Shown here piece after piece: positions 9,128-19,399 of a stretch of DNA of 64,000 nt. Each line of letters starts with the position of its first letter. Positions within the stretch are counted from its first letter, which is position 1. The position numbers were made by a program, and so were the translations under genes. The stretch is from NCBI GenBank assembly GCA_905221605.1, contig CAJNDS010002590.1:379918-443917 (forward strand), given 5' to 3'. Below the pieces are notes generated by a model, which saw only the letters and a list, made by a program, of their open reading frames with translations, was not told where the DNA came from and did no database searches. This DNA is from Symbiodinium natans (taxonomy: Eukaryota; Sar; Dinophyceae; Suessiales; Symbiodiniaceae).

Positions 9128-9203
9128 TGATCCTAAACCCTAAACCCTAAACCCTAAACCCTAAACCCTAAACCCTAAACCCTAAACCCTAAACCCTAAA
9201 CCC
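9128..9203 (-). repeat. (CCCTAAA)n array
   Basis: About eleven perfect units, left flank of the island at 9220-9300. Confidence 0.95.
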
Positions 9204-9219
9204 TGGGGGGACCTTGGAG

Positions 9220-9300
9220 CCTCTGCTCGGAGCCTCTGAGAGGGTTCCTCGACGAGATTTGCAGGGATTCCCATCCCAGCCCCACGGCTGCCCCATTAGG
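9220..9300. other. exon-like island, textbook flanks
   Basis: Right boundary is GTTTAGGG at 9301. Plus reading: ACCTTGGAG acceptor and 26 codons including RGFLDEICRDSHPSPTAAPL. Minus reading: GGGGCAG acceptor, frame with GWDGNPCKSRRGTLSEAPSR, donor AAG|GTCCCC. Confidence 0.35.
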
Positions 9301-9737
9301 GTTTAGGGTTTAGGGTTTAAGGGTTAAGGGTTTAGGGTTTAGGGTTTAGGGTTTAGGATTTGTGGGTATAGGGCTTAGGGTTTAGGCCTTTAGGGTTGGT
9401 CTATCGGCTTCATAGGGTTGACAAGGATTTTTTGGGGGTTGGGCTTCGTAGTGTTTGGAGGGTTTATAGGGCTTAGGGTTGGGGTGTATAGGGTTCATTG
9501 GTTTAGGGTTTAGGGTTTAGGGTTTAGGGTTTAGGGAAGTCCTAAAACCTAAGCCCTAGACCCCAAACCCTAAACCCCACACCTTCAAGGGGAGTAACCC
9601 TAAACCCCACAACTTCAAGGGGGTCTGGGGCTTGGACCAGCAGGGTCCATGGTTAGGCTTTGGGGTTTGGGGTTTGGGGGCTTTGTAGGGTTTAGGGTTT
9701 AGGCTTTAGGGTTTAGGGCCGGGCCCGTGCAACTCAC

Positions 9738-9821
9738 GTCGAGGCTGTAAATCTCGCAAATTTCGCAGTGAAACCCTCGGCACAGCGTCTCAGGAAGACG
9801 GGGGGCGAGATTTTCTTGGGG
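9738..9821 (-). other. exon-like island with consensus GTGAGT donor
   Basis: GTCCGTAAG precedes 28 codons in phase 0 (includes RLPETLCRGFHCEICEIYSL and a final D), followed by GTGAGTTGC, the best consensus donor in the window. The following intron begins with a GC-rich segment and then CCCTAAA, not TTTAGGG, so this island does not follow the usual orientation rule. It could be an older intron. C-x2-C spacing is visible but too short to call a zinc site. Confidence 0.4.
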
Positions 9822-10493
9822 CTTACGGACGCCCCCAAACCCTAAACCCTAAACTTTGGCCCTAAATCCATAAAACCTGAACCCCGAAAACCACATCTCC
9901 GACGTCTTAGATGACAAGCCATGGATCTGGCCCGACTCAGCCGTCCAGGCAGTGTAGGGCTTAGCATTTAGGGTTTAGGGCGAGCCCTAAGCCAGAAAGA
10001 GACTCCTAGCTTGGGGGGAGGGGGGGGGAAAGCTTGTCAGGCATAGGGTGTTCTGGTTTAGGGTTTAGGAGTCCTTGTTGTTGCAAGGCTTGATTCGACG
10101 CGACCTACCCGAAAAAGCCTTGACATGTAACAAGGCCCTAAAGCGCCTAAGACCCTAAGCTCCCTAAGCCCTGACACCCTAAGTCCCTGAACCTAGACAC
10201 CTAAGACCCTACCTCCTTATGGAGAAGGCCCCTCCTGAACGGGGGGAGGAAACCCCTTTACTAATGGGGAAGGCCCTCCCGACGAGACGAGGAAGACCCT
10301 AAACCCTAAACCCTGAACCCTAAGCCCTAAACCCCTCTACCCTAAGCCCCGAAGAGAACACCCTCAACCCTCTTAAAACCCTCTCAAAACCCCCTTAAAC
10401 ACCCTAAACCCTAAACCCTAAACCCTGAAACCCTCTTAACACCCTGTGAATTCCCCCTAAAAACCTACCGGGGACCCTAAACCCCCTAGACAC

Positions 10494-10562
10494 CTGAGCC
10501 GTGGCGAGGCCCGGCAGGCCAAGAATCGCCTCCTCGGCCTTAGACGCCGGGCTCATGCGCGC
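10494..10562 (-). other. exon-like island
   Basis: GAGCCGAG acceptor, 23 codons in phase 0 (includes MSPASKAEEAILGLPGLATA), donor CAG|GTGTCT, then CCCCCTAGGG-like repeat. The plus strand has a competing frame (EARQAKNRLLGLRRRAHARL) with a GTTCAGGG donor. Confidence 0.35.
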
Positions 10563-10566
10563 CTCG

Positions 10567-10704
10567 GCTCAGGGTTCAGGGTTCAGGGTTCAGGGTTCAG
10601 GGTTCAGGGTTCAGGGTTCAGGGTTCAGGGTTCAGGGTTTAGGGTTTAGGGTTTAGGGTTTAGGGTTTAGGGTTTAGGGTTTAGGGTTTAGGGTTTAGGG
10701 TTTA
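10567..10704 (+). repeat. two-block array: (TTCAGGG)n then (TTTAGGG)n
   Basis: Ten TTCAGGG units are followed without a gap by about ten TTTAGGG units. The sharp block boundary suggests each variant spread by local copying and not by random point mutation. Confidence 0.95.
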
Positions 10705-10900
10705 GGGGTTAAACCCTAAACCACGCTGAACCCTAGAGTGTAGGCTTTAGGGTTTAGTTTAGGGGTGAGCGACGTTTCAAACCTCAGGCCCCAAACCCTA
10801 AACCCAAACGTCACTCCAGGTCGGCGGCTGCTTTTTACTGGGGACCCCTAAACCCTACGAAGCCCGAAGCCCTAAGCCCTAAGCCCTAAACCCTCTACAC

Positions 10901-10960
10901 CCTAAACCCTAAACCCTAAACCCTAAACCCTAAACCCTAAACCCTAAACCCTAAACCCTG
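10901..10960 (-). repeat. (CCCTAAA)n array
   Basis: Eight perfect units followed by degenerate ones to about 11010. Confidence 0.95.
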
Positions 10961-11019
10961 ACCCTAAACCCTATACCCTAAACCCTAAACCCGAAAACCT
11001 AAACCCTAACCTCCCTGAA

Positions 11020-11460
11020 GAACCCTCTAAAAGTGTTGTTCAAACTGGGATCAGCTGCAAATATGGCAGGAATTTCGAGTGGACGAAGCGAGCCTTGGCT
11101 TTCCACACGAAGGCTCGTCTGAACATTGAGTGGCAATTGCCAATGTTGACGCCGGAGAAGGTCATCATTCTGTTCAGCTCCAAGCGCTTCCAGCCGACTG
11201 TGTGGAACATGCGTGTAGTATATCCATAGGGCTTGCGGCCCATGATGCCGTCTGCCGACATGGTCTTCTTGAATAAGTCGATGTGCAGTTTTTTACTGCT
11301 TTCGGGTGCTTCCTGTCCCGTTATAATGAAGCACTTGGCAAACGACTCCGGGATTCTAGCATTTGGGGGTGCAGACAGGGGTCTCTTTGTTTAAGGGAAA
11401 TACCTAAACTGCCTATATAAATCCTACAGGATGTCGAAGGCCCGTGCCGGACTAGAAGGG
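11020..11460. other. repeat-free stretch, no gene recognised
   Basis: About 400 bp of ordinary-looking DNA. A 73-codon open frame on the minus strand (about 11040-11261, includes FHTVGWKRLELNRMMTFSGV) has a natural composition but no recognised domain. Confidence 0.35.
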
Positions 11461-11879
11461 TTTAGGGTCTAGGGTTCGGGGTTAGGGTTTTAAGTTAAAG
11501 CTTAACCCTCGATCCTCAGTAGTCCCTGCACTGAAGGCCTGAAGCTCTACACGACGTAACATATCCCAAGCCGCAAACCCCTACAACCCGAAAACCCAAA
11601 CAACCCAACACCCTGAAACGCAAAAATGTCCCTAAACTCCTACAAGCCAAACAACCCAAAACCCTGAAACGCTGAAATCCCTAAACCCCGAAAAAAAACC
11701 AAAGAGCCCAAAATCCCTAAATCCTGCCCTAAAACTCGAAATCCCTAAACCAGAAATGCCTGAATCTCTACACCCTGCCCTCAAACCCTAAAATCCCCAA
11801 ACCCTCGAAAATCCCGGGAACCCTAAACCCTAAGCCCCAAACCCTAAACCCTAAACCCTAAACCCTAAACCCTGGGCTC

Positions 11880-11970
11880 CGGATTCCAAGGCCCCCGGGC
11901 ACTCGTGGCCAGAGCCGCCCACATTGTAGCCACTACAGGGGCCGATGCCCTGAGCGTTAGAGTGTAAGGG
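11880..11970. other. exon-like island, textbook flanks
   Basis: CCCTAAA on the left, TTTAGGG on the right. Plus frame includes ARAAHIVATTGADALSVR with a GTGTAAGG donor. Minus frame includes CSGYNVGGSGHECPGALESG with a CGCTCAG acceptor and a GTTTAGGG donor. The strand cannot be decided here. Confidence 0.35.
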
Positions 11971-12111
11971 GTTTAGGGTTTAGGGTTTAGGGTTTACCAA
12001 CCCTAGAGCCCAAAAGCCTTTACAAAAAGGAAGCTCTCTAGACCCTAAACCCTAAACCCTGAAACCCTGTATGCCCAAAACCCTACAACCCTAACCCGAT
12101 AGCCCTCTCAC

Positions 12112-12151
12112 CTTAGAGCTGGTAGTGTTGCCAGCGCGGCGAATCCTCTCT
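12112..12151 (-). other. exon-like island with GTGAGA donor
   Basis: GCCTTAG acceptor, 40 nt open (GFAALATLPAL), donor AAG|GTGAGA. Short, but both boundaries are close to consensus. Confidence 0.35.
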
Positions 12152-12345
12152 CTAAGGCAGCTTAGGGTTTAGGGTTTAGGGTTTAGGGATGAGGGTTTAG
12201 GGTTTAGGGATTAGGGTTTAGGGCTCTTAAGCTGAACATATCGTACACAACCGAGTTTAGGGTTTTAGGTTTTAGGGGTTTAAGGCTTAAGGTTTTAGGG
12301 TTTTAGGAATTTAGGGTTTTGGGCTTTAGGGCTTTAGGGTTTAGC

Positions 12346-12499
12346 GTGACGTCCCGGAGCTCATCGGAAAATGGCTCGCCCGTAGTCTTTGGAGTCACTC
12401 CAAGCAAACGCTGTGCTGGGCTGAACCCGGCCGGTCAGAGAACCGATTCTTTGCCGCCTCCACCACTCTCGGACCAAGAGCTTCATGTCGTCTGGCGTT
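12346..12499. other. exon-like block, about 150 bp
   Basis: Between TTTAGGG-type repeats. The plus frame is fully open (includes ENGSPVVFGVTPSKRCAGLN and LPPPPLSDQELHVVW) and ends at a GTTTAGGG donor. The minus frame is also long (MKLLVREWWRRQRIGSLTGR, SDSKDYGRAIFR, then TGA) with higher third-position GC. One of the two is probably coding. Confidence 0.4.
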
Positions 12500-12660
12500 T
12501 AGGGTTTAGGGTTTAGGGTTTGCCCACTTTGGCTCGCTCAACCATGTCAGGGGAGGGCAGGCAGTAAGGGGGGGGGGGGGGGGGCCTAAGGGGAGGGCAG
12601 GGCCTGGGTGGTCTAAACCCGAAACCCTAAACCCTAAACCCGAAACCCTAAACCCTAAAA

Positions 12661-12856
12661 GGCACTGTTTTGGGTGGTGGCGCTCACAGCGGGAGGGAGA
12701 AAGAAACCGAGTACCAAAAAGAAAACTGTTGGACGCATTGAGAATATATGCCTTCGCATGACATGCTGCCACCCCCTTTCTCCCCATACCCCTGGCTGTG
12801 TCGGGGTGCCATTTCCGCATGGCACTTACTGCCGCTGCTTGGCGAGACGCCATAAA
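12661..12856 (-). other. exon-like block, about 195 bp
   Basis: No telomere repeats. A minus-strand frame starting at an ATG reads MASRQAAAVSAMRKWHPDTA and continues through CHAKAYILNASNSFLFGTRF to the CCCTAAA array at 12625-12658. A plus frame is also open. No domain is recognised. Confidence 0.35.
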
Positions 12857-12942
12857 CCCAAAACACAAGCCCTGAACCCCAAACCCTAAAGCCTAAACCC
12901 GAAATCCCAAAGCCTGAACCCCAAACTTTAAACCCGAAACCA

Positions 12943-13000
12943 CTAAACCCCTAAACCCCTAAACCCCTAAACCCCTAAACCCCTAAACCCCTAAACCCTC
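12943..13000 (-). repeat. variant array of CCCCTAAA units
   Basis: Seven 8-bp CCCCTAAA units embedded in a 780-bp tract (12880-13680) of degenerate CCCTAAA, CCCCAAA and CCCTCAA units. Confidence 0.9.
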
Positions 13001-13685
13001 AAACCTCAAACCCGAAACCCTAAAACCCACATCCTAAACCCTTCACCCCAAACCCCCCAAAACCTAAACTCCTAAGCCCCCAACTCCAAAACCATAAGCC
13101 CGAAACCCTAAACCCGAAACACTGAACCCCAAACCCCAAACCCTAAACCCTAAACCCTTCACCCCAAACCCCCAATGAACCCTGAACTCCTAAACCCCAA
13201 ACTCCAAAATCATCAACCCGAACTAAACCCCAAACCTCAAACCCTAAACCCCAAGCCCCCAAAACCCTCAACCCCAAACCCCAAACTCAAAAACCCTCAA
13301 GCCTAATTAAACCCCAAACCCCAAGCCCTAAACCCCAAACCCCAAACCCCCCAAAACCCTGAACTCCTAAACCCCAAACTCAAAAACCCTCAACCCTAAT
13401 GAAGCCCCAAACCCGAAACCCAAAACCCCCAAAACCCCCAAAACCCTCAACGCCAAACCCCCAAAACCCAAAACCCCACACCCCAAACCCTAAACCCTAA
13501 ACCCCAAACCCCAACCCCCAAACCCTAAACCCTAAACCCCAAACCCTAAACCCCAAACCCCAAACCCTAAACCCCAAACCCTCAACCCCAAACCCCAAAC
13601 CCTCAACCCCAAACCCTCAACCCCAAACCCTAAACCCCAAACCCTAAACCGCAAACCCTAAACCCTAAACCCCAAACGCCAAACC

Positions 13686-13769
13686 GTAGCTCCGCGCCTC
13701 GGACTTCAAATTTGCGAAGTTGAAGCAGGGCGGCTCATACTTGCAGCAGGTGCTCGGGCCTCTGATTCG
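13686..13769. other. exon-like island, textbook flanks
   Basis: Left CCCTAAA/CCCCAAA, right GTTTAGGG. Plus reading: CCGTAG acceptor, 27 codons including FKFAKLKQGGSYLQQVLGPL. Minus reading: CCGAATCAG acceptor, frame with CCKYEPPCFNFANLKSEARS, GTTTGGCG donor. The plus frame has a RasGAP-like flavour, but too little sequence is present to claim it. Confidence 0.35.
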
Positions 13770-14062
13770 GGTTTAGGGTTTAGGGTTTAGGGTTTAGGGT
13801 TTAGGGTTTAGGGTTTAGGGTTTAGGGTTTAGGGTTTAGGGTTTAGGGTTTAGGGTTTAGGATTTAGGGTTTGGGGTTTGGGGTTTAGGGTTTAGGGTTT
13901 AGGGTTTAGGCTTTAGGGTTTGGGGTTTAGGGTTTGGGGTTTCGGGTTTAGGGTTTAGGGTTTAGGGTTTGGGGGTTAGGGTTTAGGGTTTGGGGTTTAG
14001 GGTTTGGGGTTTAGGGTTTAGGGTTTAGGGTGTGAGGCTTAGGTTTTAGGGTTCGGGGGCGG
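13770..14062 (+). repeat. long TTTAGGG array decaying to TTTGGGG
   Basis: About 13 perfect units from the island edge, then a mix of TTTGGGG, TTTCGGG and TTTAGGG. Purity falls with distance from the island. Confidence 0.95.
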
Positions 14063-14144
14063 TGGACACAGAGTTTAGCTCTATAGGGTTTGTATAAGGG
14101 GCTTATTCGGCTACATGACTCAGTGTTACGTCGGGTTTGTTAAG

Positions 14145-14262
14145 CTTCTTGGCTGACTTCTGAACCCGTCCTAAAAGTGTTATTTATAGGCTCCTTATTG
14201 TAGTTCCGGCAAAATCCCAAAAGGTTACAGTCCGAAGAGCCAGCCGGAAGAAAGCCAAGTCT
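14145..14262. mobile_element. MITE family H copy
   Basis: Shares with 33984-34103 the order CTTCTGAACCCG, CCTAAAAGTnTTA, TAGGCTCCTnATTGTAGTT, CAAAAnnTTA, AGAGCCAGCCnGAAG. The ends are inverted (GGCTGGCTTCTG-type and CAGCCnGAAG). Confidence 0.7.
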
Positions 14263-14540
14263 TACCGTTTTCCGAGTTTTGGGGCACCTTCTTGGGGTCC
14301 TCATTATAATGGAATCTTACTATTTGCGGGTCTATATGAGGGGTCTCTCATTTTCGTAAACCCCCATATAGGCTTCTTACCGTTTACGAGATCCTTCCGC
14401 TATCAACTATCAGGGATGCTGGTCAGCCCTGGTTTCAAAACCTGAACCGAACCTTAAACCTCAAGCTCTTAAAACCCGAAAACGCGAAATCCTTAAACCC
14501 TTACACCCACAAAACCTAAAAACGTATCTCCCGAGACGCT

Positions 14541-14792
14541 TCAATGGTTGTCTGTGCTCAACGGCGCGAACTGCAATGTTCGCGAAGGGGCGAAGGGGTT
14601 GGAGACTGAAAGTTGCGCGGCGCTTTTCCAGGCACAGTCAACAATTCGCGTTTGATCTGATTTGCAAAGGCGCTTTGCTTTCGCTTGCTCATTGTTTGTC
14701 CCGTGGTCTTGCAAGCTCAAAGCCTCCCGTAGGCTCTTCTTTGCTTTTGGTGGAGAATCATGCAGCAAGTCCTCAACGCTACTTGGTGCCAT
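14541..14792 (-). CDS. hypothetical protein exon, hydrophilic
   Basis: Minus strand. AACAAAAACCCAG precedes an ATG, so it is either an acceptor plus internal ATG or a start after trans-splicing. The 83-codon frame runs to TGA and has a natural soluble-protein composition: SSVEDLLHDSPPKAKKSLRE near the start, NNEQAKAKRLCKSDQTRIVD in the middle. No domain is recognised. The plus-strand frame over the same bases looks like its shadow. It lies in a 900-bp region (14060-14985) nearly free of telomere repeats. Confidence 0.45.
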   Translation of the reverse strand: MAPSSVEDLLHDSPPKAKKSLREALSLQDHGTNNEQAKAKRLCKSDQTRIVDCAWKSAAQLSVSNPFAPSRTLQFAPLSTDNH

Positions 14793-15199
14793 CTGGGTTT
14801 TTGTTGGGACCTCACCGGGTTGCGACCGCCAGCCTGCCCCTTGCCCTCAGACCTCAAAAGGGCCTTATCCCTAAACCCTTAAACCCGAAATCCTAAAAAC
14901 CCTCGACCCTTTAGACCTCAAACCTTGAACTACCGTCTACCGTCTGCACACAATGCAACATGCGACACTATTCAACACAAAGCAGTTTAGGGTTTAGGGC
15001 AAATATGGGGTATATAGAGTCTGTAGGGTACATGGGTTTTAGGGCTTTGGGCGTAGGGAGAGGGCTTAGGCTTTTGGGCTTTGGGGGGTTCAGTTCTTAG
15101 GGCTTCGGGTTTAGGGTTCAGTTTAAGGCCTAGGGTTGAGGTTGCAGGGCTGAACCCCATAGGCCCACAAGCCATAAGCCGCCAAAGATGGTTCAAACA

Positions 15200-15290
15200 G
15201 GGTTTAGGGTTTAGGGTTTAGGGTTTAGGGTTTAGGGTTTAGGGTTTAGGGTTCAGGGTTTAGGGTTTAGGGTTTAGGGTTTAGGGTTTT
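15200..15290 (+). repeat. (TTTAGGG)n array
   Basis: Thirteen units, one changed to TTCAGGG. Confidence 0.95.
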
Positions 15291-15354
15291 AGCGGTTCAC
15301 CTGAAGCTAAACGAGGGGCCATTGAAATTGAAATCTAAGGGTAGTTACATGGTC

Positions 15355-15500
15355 CCCTTAAGATGCTCCTTTACCTTCTTTGAAAGGGTTCTGAAGCGTG
15401 GGCCCCTCGGGTTTTACAGGGTACATTATGGGTATAGAAGAGGTATATAAACTGGGCCCCCCTTTAAGGGCCCATGCTCAGGGACCATGTAGCTACCCTA
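15355..15500. mobile_element. MITE-like inverted repeat, family F
   Basis: TTACATGGTCCCCTTA at the left pairs with GGGACCATGTAG at the right; inside, GTGGGCCCC and GGGCCCATGC are inverted. A related end (GGGCCCATATCTAAGGGACCATGG) is at 47590-47612. Confidence 0.6.
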
Positions 15501-15719
15501 AGATGCAAGAATCCGCCGAGGCCTCGGGCCGAAGGTGTATAGGTTGTCAGAACAGGCACCCCCCTCCAAATCCTCCCCCCAAGCCCAAAGCAGCCACTTT
15601 TCGGCCCCCTTTTTTTGCTTCAAATGGGTACCCCCCCTAGGAGAGGAGGGTCCTCAAGCGGATGTCTCGCCAGGACCAGAGGCAGTTGCAGCCCATCCCA
15701 GCAGGGCGCCCCCCGTTTT

Positions 15720-15965
15720 TCGCTTCCCCTACCCCCCCTCCCCCCTACCCCCCCCCCCTACCCCCCCCCCCTAACCCCCCCCGCCGCCCCCCCCCCTACC
15801 CACCAGGACCAGACCCCCCACCGTTGTTACCCCCCCCCGCCCCCAACCCCCCCCCCCCCCACCACCCCCCCACCCCCCTTCCCCCCCTCCCCCCACCCCA
15901 CCTCCCCCCACCCCACCTCCCCCCACCCCACCTCCCCCCACCCCACCTCCCCCCTCCCCCCCACC
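15720..15965. repeat. C-rich low-complexity tract
   Basis: Runs of C broken by T and A, ending in about five CCCCACCCCACCTCC units. Long proline-rich frames here are a by-product of the repeat and are not called as genes. Confidence 0.9.
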
Positions 15966-16159
15966 CTGCCGAAGAGTCGCCTTAAACCTTAAGGGGCCTG
16001 GCTCAACCCTACGATCACTCCAAGCCGAACCCTAAACCCAAAAAAACCCTCAACCCCAAAGCGTGAACCTTGAGCCCTAAACTAACCCTCAACCCCAAAC
16101 CCCAAACCATAAACCATAAACCCGGAACCCTCAACCCTCAACCCTCAACCCAACCCTTA

Positions 16160-16250
16160 TTGCTTGGGGTCCAGCGACTTGGGCGCTGCGGAATCACCAT
16201 GCTCACGCGGATGCGCTGGGCCGGGCCGAGGCGGGTCGCGTAGCGTTAAA
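16160..16250 (-). other. exon-like island
   Basis: GC-rich, bounded by CCCTCAA repeats on the left and CCCTAAA on the right. A minus frame runs through RPGPAHPREHGDSAAPKSLD and stops at TAA. GTGAGC lies inside the frame. No clear acceptor. Confidence 0.2.
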
Positions 16251-16610
16251 ATTAAACCTAACTAAACCCTAAACCCGAAACCCTAAACCCTAAACCTGGC
16301 TACAGTGGGTTTGTGTTTCTTATCAATAGCAGGTTCTTCTGATCTCGGTTTACTTGCCACTTAGCTGAAAAGCGCCTGAACCTCAACCAAGTAACACCCA
16401 AAGCTTGAACCCCCAGACCCCCACCAGGGTTTAGGGTTTATAGGGTTTCGGGTTTAGGGTTTTAGGGTTTAGGGCGTTGCCAGCCTGCACGGTATGCATA
16501 GGTGTCTTGGGTGAGCGTGGCCTTGGAGCAGAGATTTCAAGGTTTGGGGGTTTAAGGGTTCAAGGGGTGTAGGGTGTAGGTGTATAGGGTTTCGGGCTTA
16601 GGGTTAGTCT

Positions 16611-16710
16611 CGAGATGTTCCTTATACTAGCAGCCCTTAGTAGGGGATTCGAGTTCCCCCTAATACAATTCCTATTCAGGACTGTTAGTATAAGGGAGGG
16701 ACATCCCAAG
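16611..16710. mobile_element. MITE family A, copy 2
   Basis: Ends GAGATGTTCCTTATACTAG and GTATAAGGGAGGGACATCCC. A little more diverged than copy 1. Confidence 0.8.
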
Positions 16711-16845
16711 ATTCAGAGACTGGGTGAAAGACTTGTCTGTGGCCGCCATAGGGCTTGTATGGGGAGCCTGGGGCTTAGGGTTTAGGGTTTAGGGCTCAGG
16801 GTTTAGCTTATTGTCGGATCGGACTTCAGCAAACAACTGCCAAAC

Positions 16846-17057
16846 CTGGATCTCGCACTCGCAAGCAGCAATCTTGGCTGCTTGGCCTCGCGGACTTCCC
16901 TGGATCCTGGGGACTCCGCCCCGCGCCAGGCCCGCTGGCGCTTCGCGAGACGGTACGCAAACTCGGCGTGCACCTGCCGAGCCCGCGTGGCACTGGAGAA
17001 CTGCCAGAGCTTGGGCAGCTTTGTGTCGAAGACTTCGACCGAGAAAGAGCGCCCTTT
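16846..17057 (-). CDS. hypothetical protein exon with strong GC3 bias
   Basis: Minus strand, between GTAAAG (acceptor) and G|GTTTGGC (donor). About 70 codons, charged and helical: SVEVFDTKLPKLWQFSSATR, then HAEFAYRLAKRQRAWR, then VREAKQPRLLLASAR. About three quarters of codons end in G or C, well above the surrounding DNA. That favours this strand over the overlapping plus-strand frame. No domain is recognised; this is one internal exon of an unknown gene. Confidence 0.55.
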
Positions 17058-17145
17058 CTTTACTAAACCCATCCGTTTTGAGGTTTAGGGTTTCGGGTTC
17101 TCTTCAAAGCCCTGTGGAACGGAAATTTAGGGTTTAGGGTCAAAA

Positions 17146-17442
17146 ATGTACCTGTGGCCCTCGATCGTCTCGTCCGCTCAGCGGGTTCAAGGATTCATGT
17201 ATGTCCAACAGCCCCTATCTAGGAAAACCCTGGACCTCAACACGCAAGGAGCCATACTGGGAATACTACTGTTAGCTGTTTCCTGGAGCCTATCATTTAG
17301 CTGTTTCCTGGAGCTTATTCTTAGCTGTTTCTTGGAGCCTACTGGTAATTATTCCGACCCGTATAGTATTCGTACAGCGCTTGTTGTCAGAGATTGGAGT
17401 TCGGGGCACCCAGGTGGGTCTGAGAAGTGGGCGGGTTCGTAG
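17146..17442 (+). other. region with TTAGCTGTTTCCTGGAGCCT triplication
   Basis: An imperfect 28-bp unit (TTAGCTGTTTCCTGGAGCCTA) repeats three times at 17273-17341. A plus frame spans it (SWSLSFSCFLELILSCFLEP). Probably a small tandem repeat rather than a gene. Confidence 0.5.
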
Positions 17443-17609
17443 TGAAGGGCATGAGGGAGATTAGGTACCCTCGATCATCCCTTAACATTCCCTACGAAGA
17501 ATTAGGGGGTTTAGGGCTGAAACCCTAAACCCTAAACCCCAAACCCTAAACCCTAAACCCTAAATTGTTCCCTTCTCAAGCTGCAACCTCGCCAGGCGCC
17601 TGCACCTTT

Positions 17610-17669
17610 CCGGGGGAAAGTCTGCAGCCCCAACAGCCCTGGCAATCTAAAACAGCAACTGCACTGCTG
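17610..17669 (-). other. exon-like island
   Basis: Minus strand: GTGGGTTTACAG acceptor, frame QCSCCFRLPGLLGLQTFPRK, donor G|GTGCAGG, then unique DNA and the CCCTAAA array at 17521-17562 on the plus left side. Coordinates approximate. Confidence 0.35.
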
Positions 17670-17735
17670 TAAACCCACATCCCTATAAGCTCTGTAGGTT
17701 GTGCTGCTCCCCCTCAAAGGGGGTACGATAATTTC

Positions 17736-17774
17736 CAATAATAGGACTGCTAGTATATGGGTGAACATCCCAAG
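17736..17774. mobile_element. MITE family A, right half only
   Basis: AGGACTGCTAGTATATGGGT then GAACATCCCAAG, the right terminus of family A without its left arm. Confidence 0.65.
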
Positions 17775-18270
17775 CCATCGGCCCTAAACCCCTACACAAA
17801 GTCGCATGCTTGAAGTTGAAGTCCTTAGCCCGAAAGTTCCGAAAGGCCGCCCTAAACAACCCCAAGCCCTAAAGCCCAAACCCCAAACCCCAAACCCTAA
17901 ACCCTAAACCCTGAGCCCTAAACCCTAAACCCTTCCTAAAGGCACCAAATCCTCCTCAAGACCCATGAACCCCGAAGGCCCTACACCCAGCCCTACACGT
18001 TTCAAGTCCTAAGCCCTAACGCCCTAAATGCAGGCATGTACTGCCCTCAAAGCCCTATAAAAAACAAAAAAACACAATGTTCTCTCGGGGGTTTCACAAA
18101 AAACACACAGCGAAATCCCGCATATGGTGCAGCCCTGTGAATCCCTAAACTTCCGAAACGCCAGGCCACGAATCCTATAACCTCTAAAAACCCTAAACCG
18201 CAAACCCAAACCCGTAATCGCAAACCCTATAACCCCACAGCAAACCCTACATAGACCTTACACCCTGGAC

Positions 18271-18330
18271 CCTGTGCTGAGCTTCGCTCGCAAGGGGAGT
18301 AGCACATTCCTTCGTACATTTCCTGGCGAG
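18271..18330 (-). other. exon-like island
   Basis: Minus strand: CTCTAAGCCCAG acceptor, 20 codons in phase 0 (LARKCTKECATPLASEAQHR), donor GTCCAGGGTG. The left plus flank is CCCTACA repeats; the right flank is TTAGAGCTTAGGG. Confidence 0.4.
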
Positions 18331-18842
18331 CTGGGCTTAGAGCTTAGGGTTTGGGGTTTTAGGGTTTGGGGGTTTTAAAAGTTTCGGGTTCAGGTTTGGG
18401 GGGGGGGGGGGGGGGGGAGGGTGTTAAGATGCTCTCAACCCCCCCCCCCCCCTCCGAACCCTGTAAGCAGCAGCAACTTGTTGGCGACCCTCCAATCCTT
18501 CTACTCTTTCCGGGTGGAGGCAGGGGGGGGGGGGGGGGGGGGGGCTTTCTGTTTTGTTTTTTCCATACCCTCGGTGTGGGTTGTTAGAAAGTAGGTCAGC
18601 CCCAAAAGCCCCAGACCCTAAAACCTAAACTCTAAACCCTAAAGTCTCCCTTCATCGAGCTTTTCGGTTTAGGGTTTAGGGTTTAGGGTTATATAGGTAT
18701 CACACAAGCCATGAAAGCATGCGAGCGGCAGAGAGACCGACAGAACTGAGGCTTCGTTTGAATCGAACCCTTCCCAGGGAGTCGGCCCCAAACCCTAAAC
18801 CCTAAACCCTAAACCCTAAACTCTAAGCCGAGCGACCCCAAC

Positions 18843-18902
18843 GTGAGGAGGGAGGCGGGGGAAACAAGCGTCTCTCGTAATGTGGTTCAACAACCCTGTC
18901 GC
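18843..18902 (-). other. exon-like island
   Basis: Minus strand: GACCTAGGAGCAG acceptor, 20 codons in phase 0 (ATGLLNHITRDACFPRLPPH), donor GTTGGGGTCGC. Flanked on both plus sides by CCCTAAA. Confidence 0.4.
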
Positions 18903-18939
18903 CTGCTCCTAGGTCTGAGGGAGGCTTAGGGAAACAAAC

Positions 18940-19024
18940 CCTAAACCCTAAACCCTAAACCCTAAACCCTAAACCCTAAACCCCAAACCCTAAACCCTAA
19001 ACCCTAAACCCTAAACCCTAAACA
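18940..19024 (-). repeat. (CCCTAAA)n array
   Basis: Twelve units, one CCCCAAA. Confidence 0.95.
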
Positions 19025-19029
19025 ACACT

Positions 19030-19190
19030 CAGGAGACAAGAGGAGAGACCCCTAGAAGGGACCCTTCGTCTTGTTCCCCAAAATAAGCCCAAAACGAATC
19101 TTACATAGTCCCCATATGCCCTACTAGCCCCTAACGAGCCCCTACCTTACCCCTAAGGTCCCTTGTGAGGGTCCCTCCTTTAGTCCCTTG
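19030..19190. mobile_element. MITE family K, inverted repeat around GGGACCCTT
   Basis: AGAAGGGACCCTTCGT at the left, GAGGGTCCCTCCTTTAGTCC at the right, and AGTCCCCATATGCCC/TAGCCCCTAACGAGCCCC in the centre. Related right ends are at 20088-20105 and 32030-32058; a complementary-orientation copy is at 54377-54625. Confidence 0.5.
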
Positions 19191-19192
19191 AA

Positions 19193-19256
19193 ACACGCAC
19201 CACCACCACCACCGCCACCACCGCCACCACCGCCACCACCACCACCACCACACCAC
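19193..19256. repeat. CCA/CCG triplet microsatellite
   Basis: About 20 CCA or CCG triplets. Confidence 0.9.
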
Positions 19257-19260
19257 CACC

Positions 19261-19387
19261 TACTTGGAGGTTCATGGTACTTAGTAACCAATTATAACTG
19301 TACTTCTAACTGTACTTATAAACATACTAGGGCACTTAAGGGCTCATATAAGTGGGTAGGTTTACAAGTACCATGAACATCCAAGTA
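19261..19387. mobile_element. MITE family D copy, uninterrupted
   Basis: TACTTGGAGGTTCATGGTAC at the left, GTACCATGAACATCCAAGTA at the right. The inner part is more diverged (TATAACTGTACTTCTAACTG). No telomere array inside. Confidence 0.75.
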
Positions 19388-19399
19388 GGCCCTTAAAGT

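Noticed and set aside
15615-15992. Long proline-rich open frames
   Set aside because: They follow entirely from the C-rich low-complexity tract and are open in several frames.
16160-16250. Terminal exon on the plus strand (ending VA then TAG)
   Set aside because: The plus frame is Arg-rich and short; the minus frame is more natural, but neither has both splice sites.
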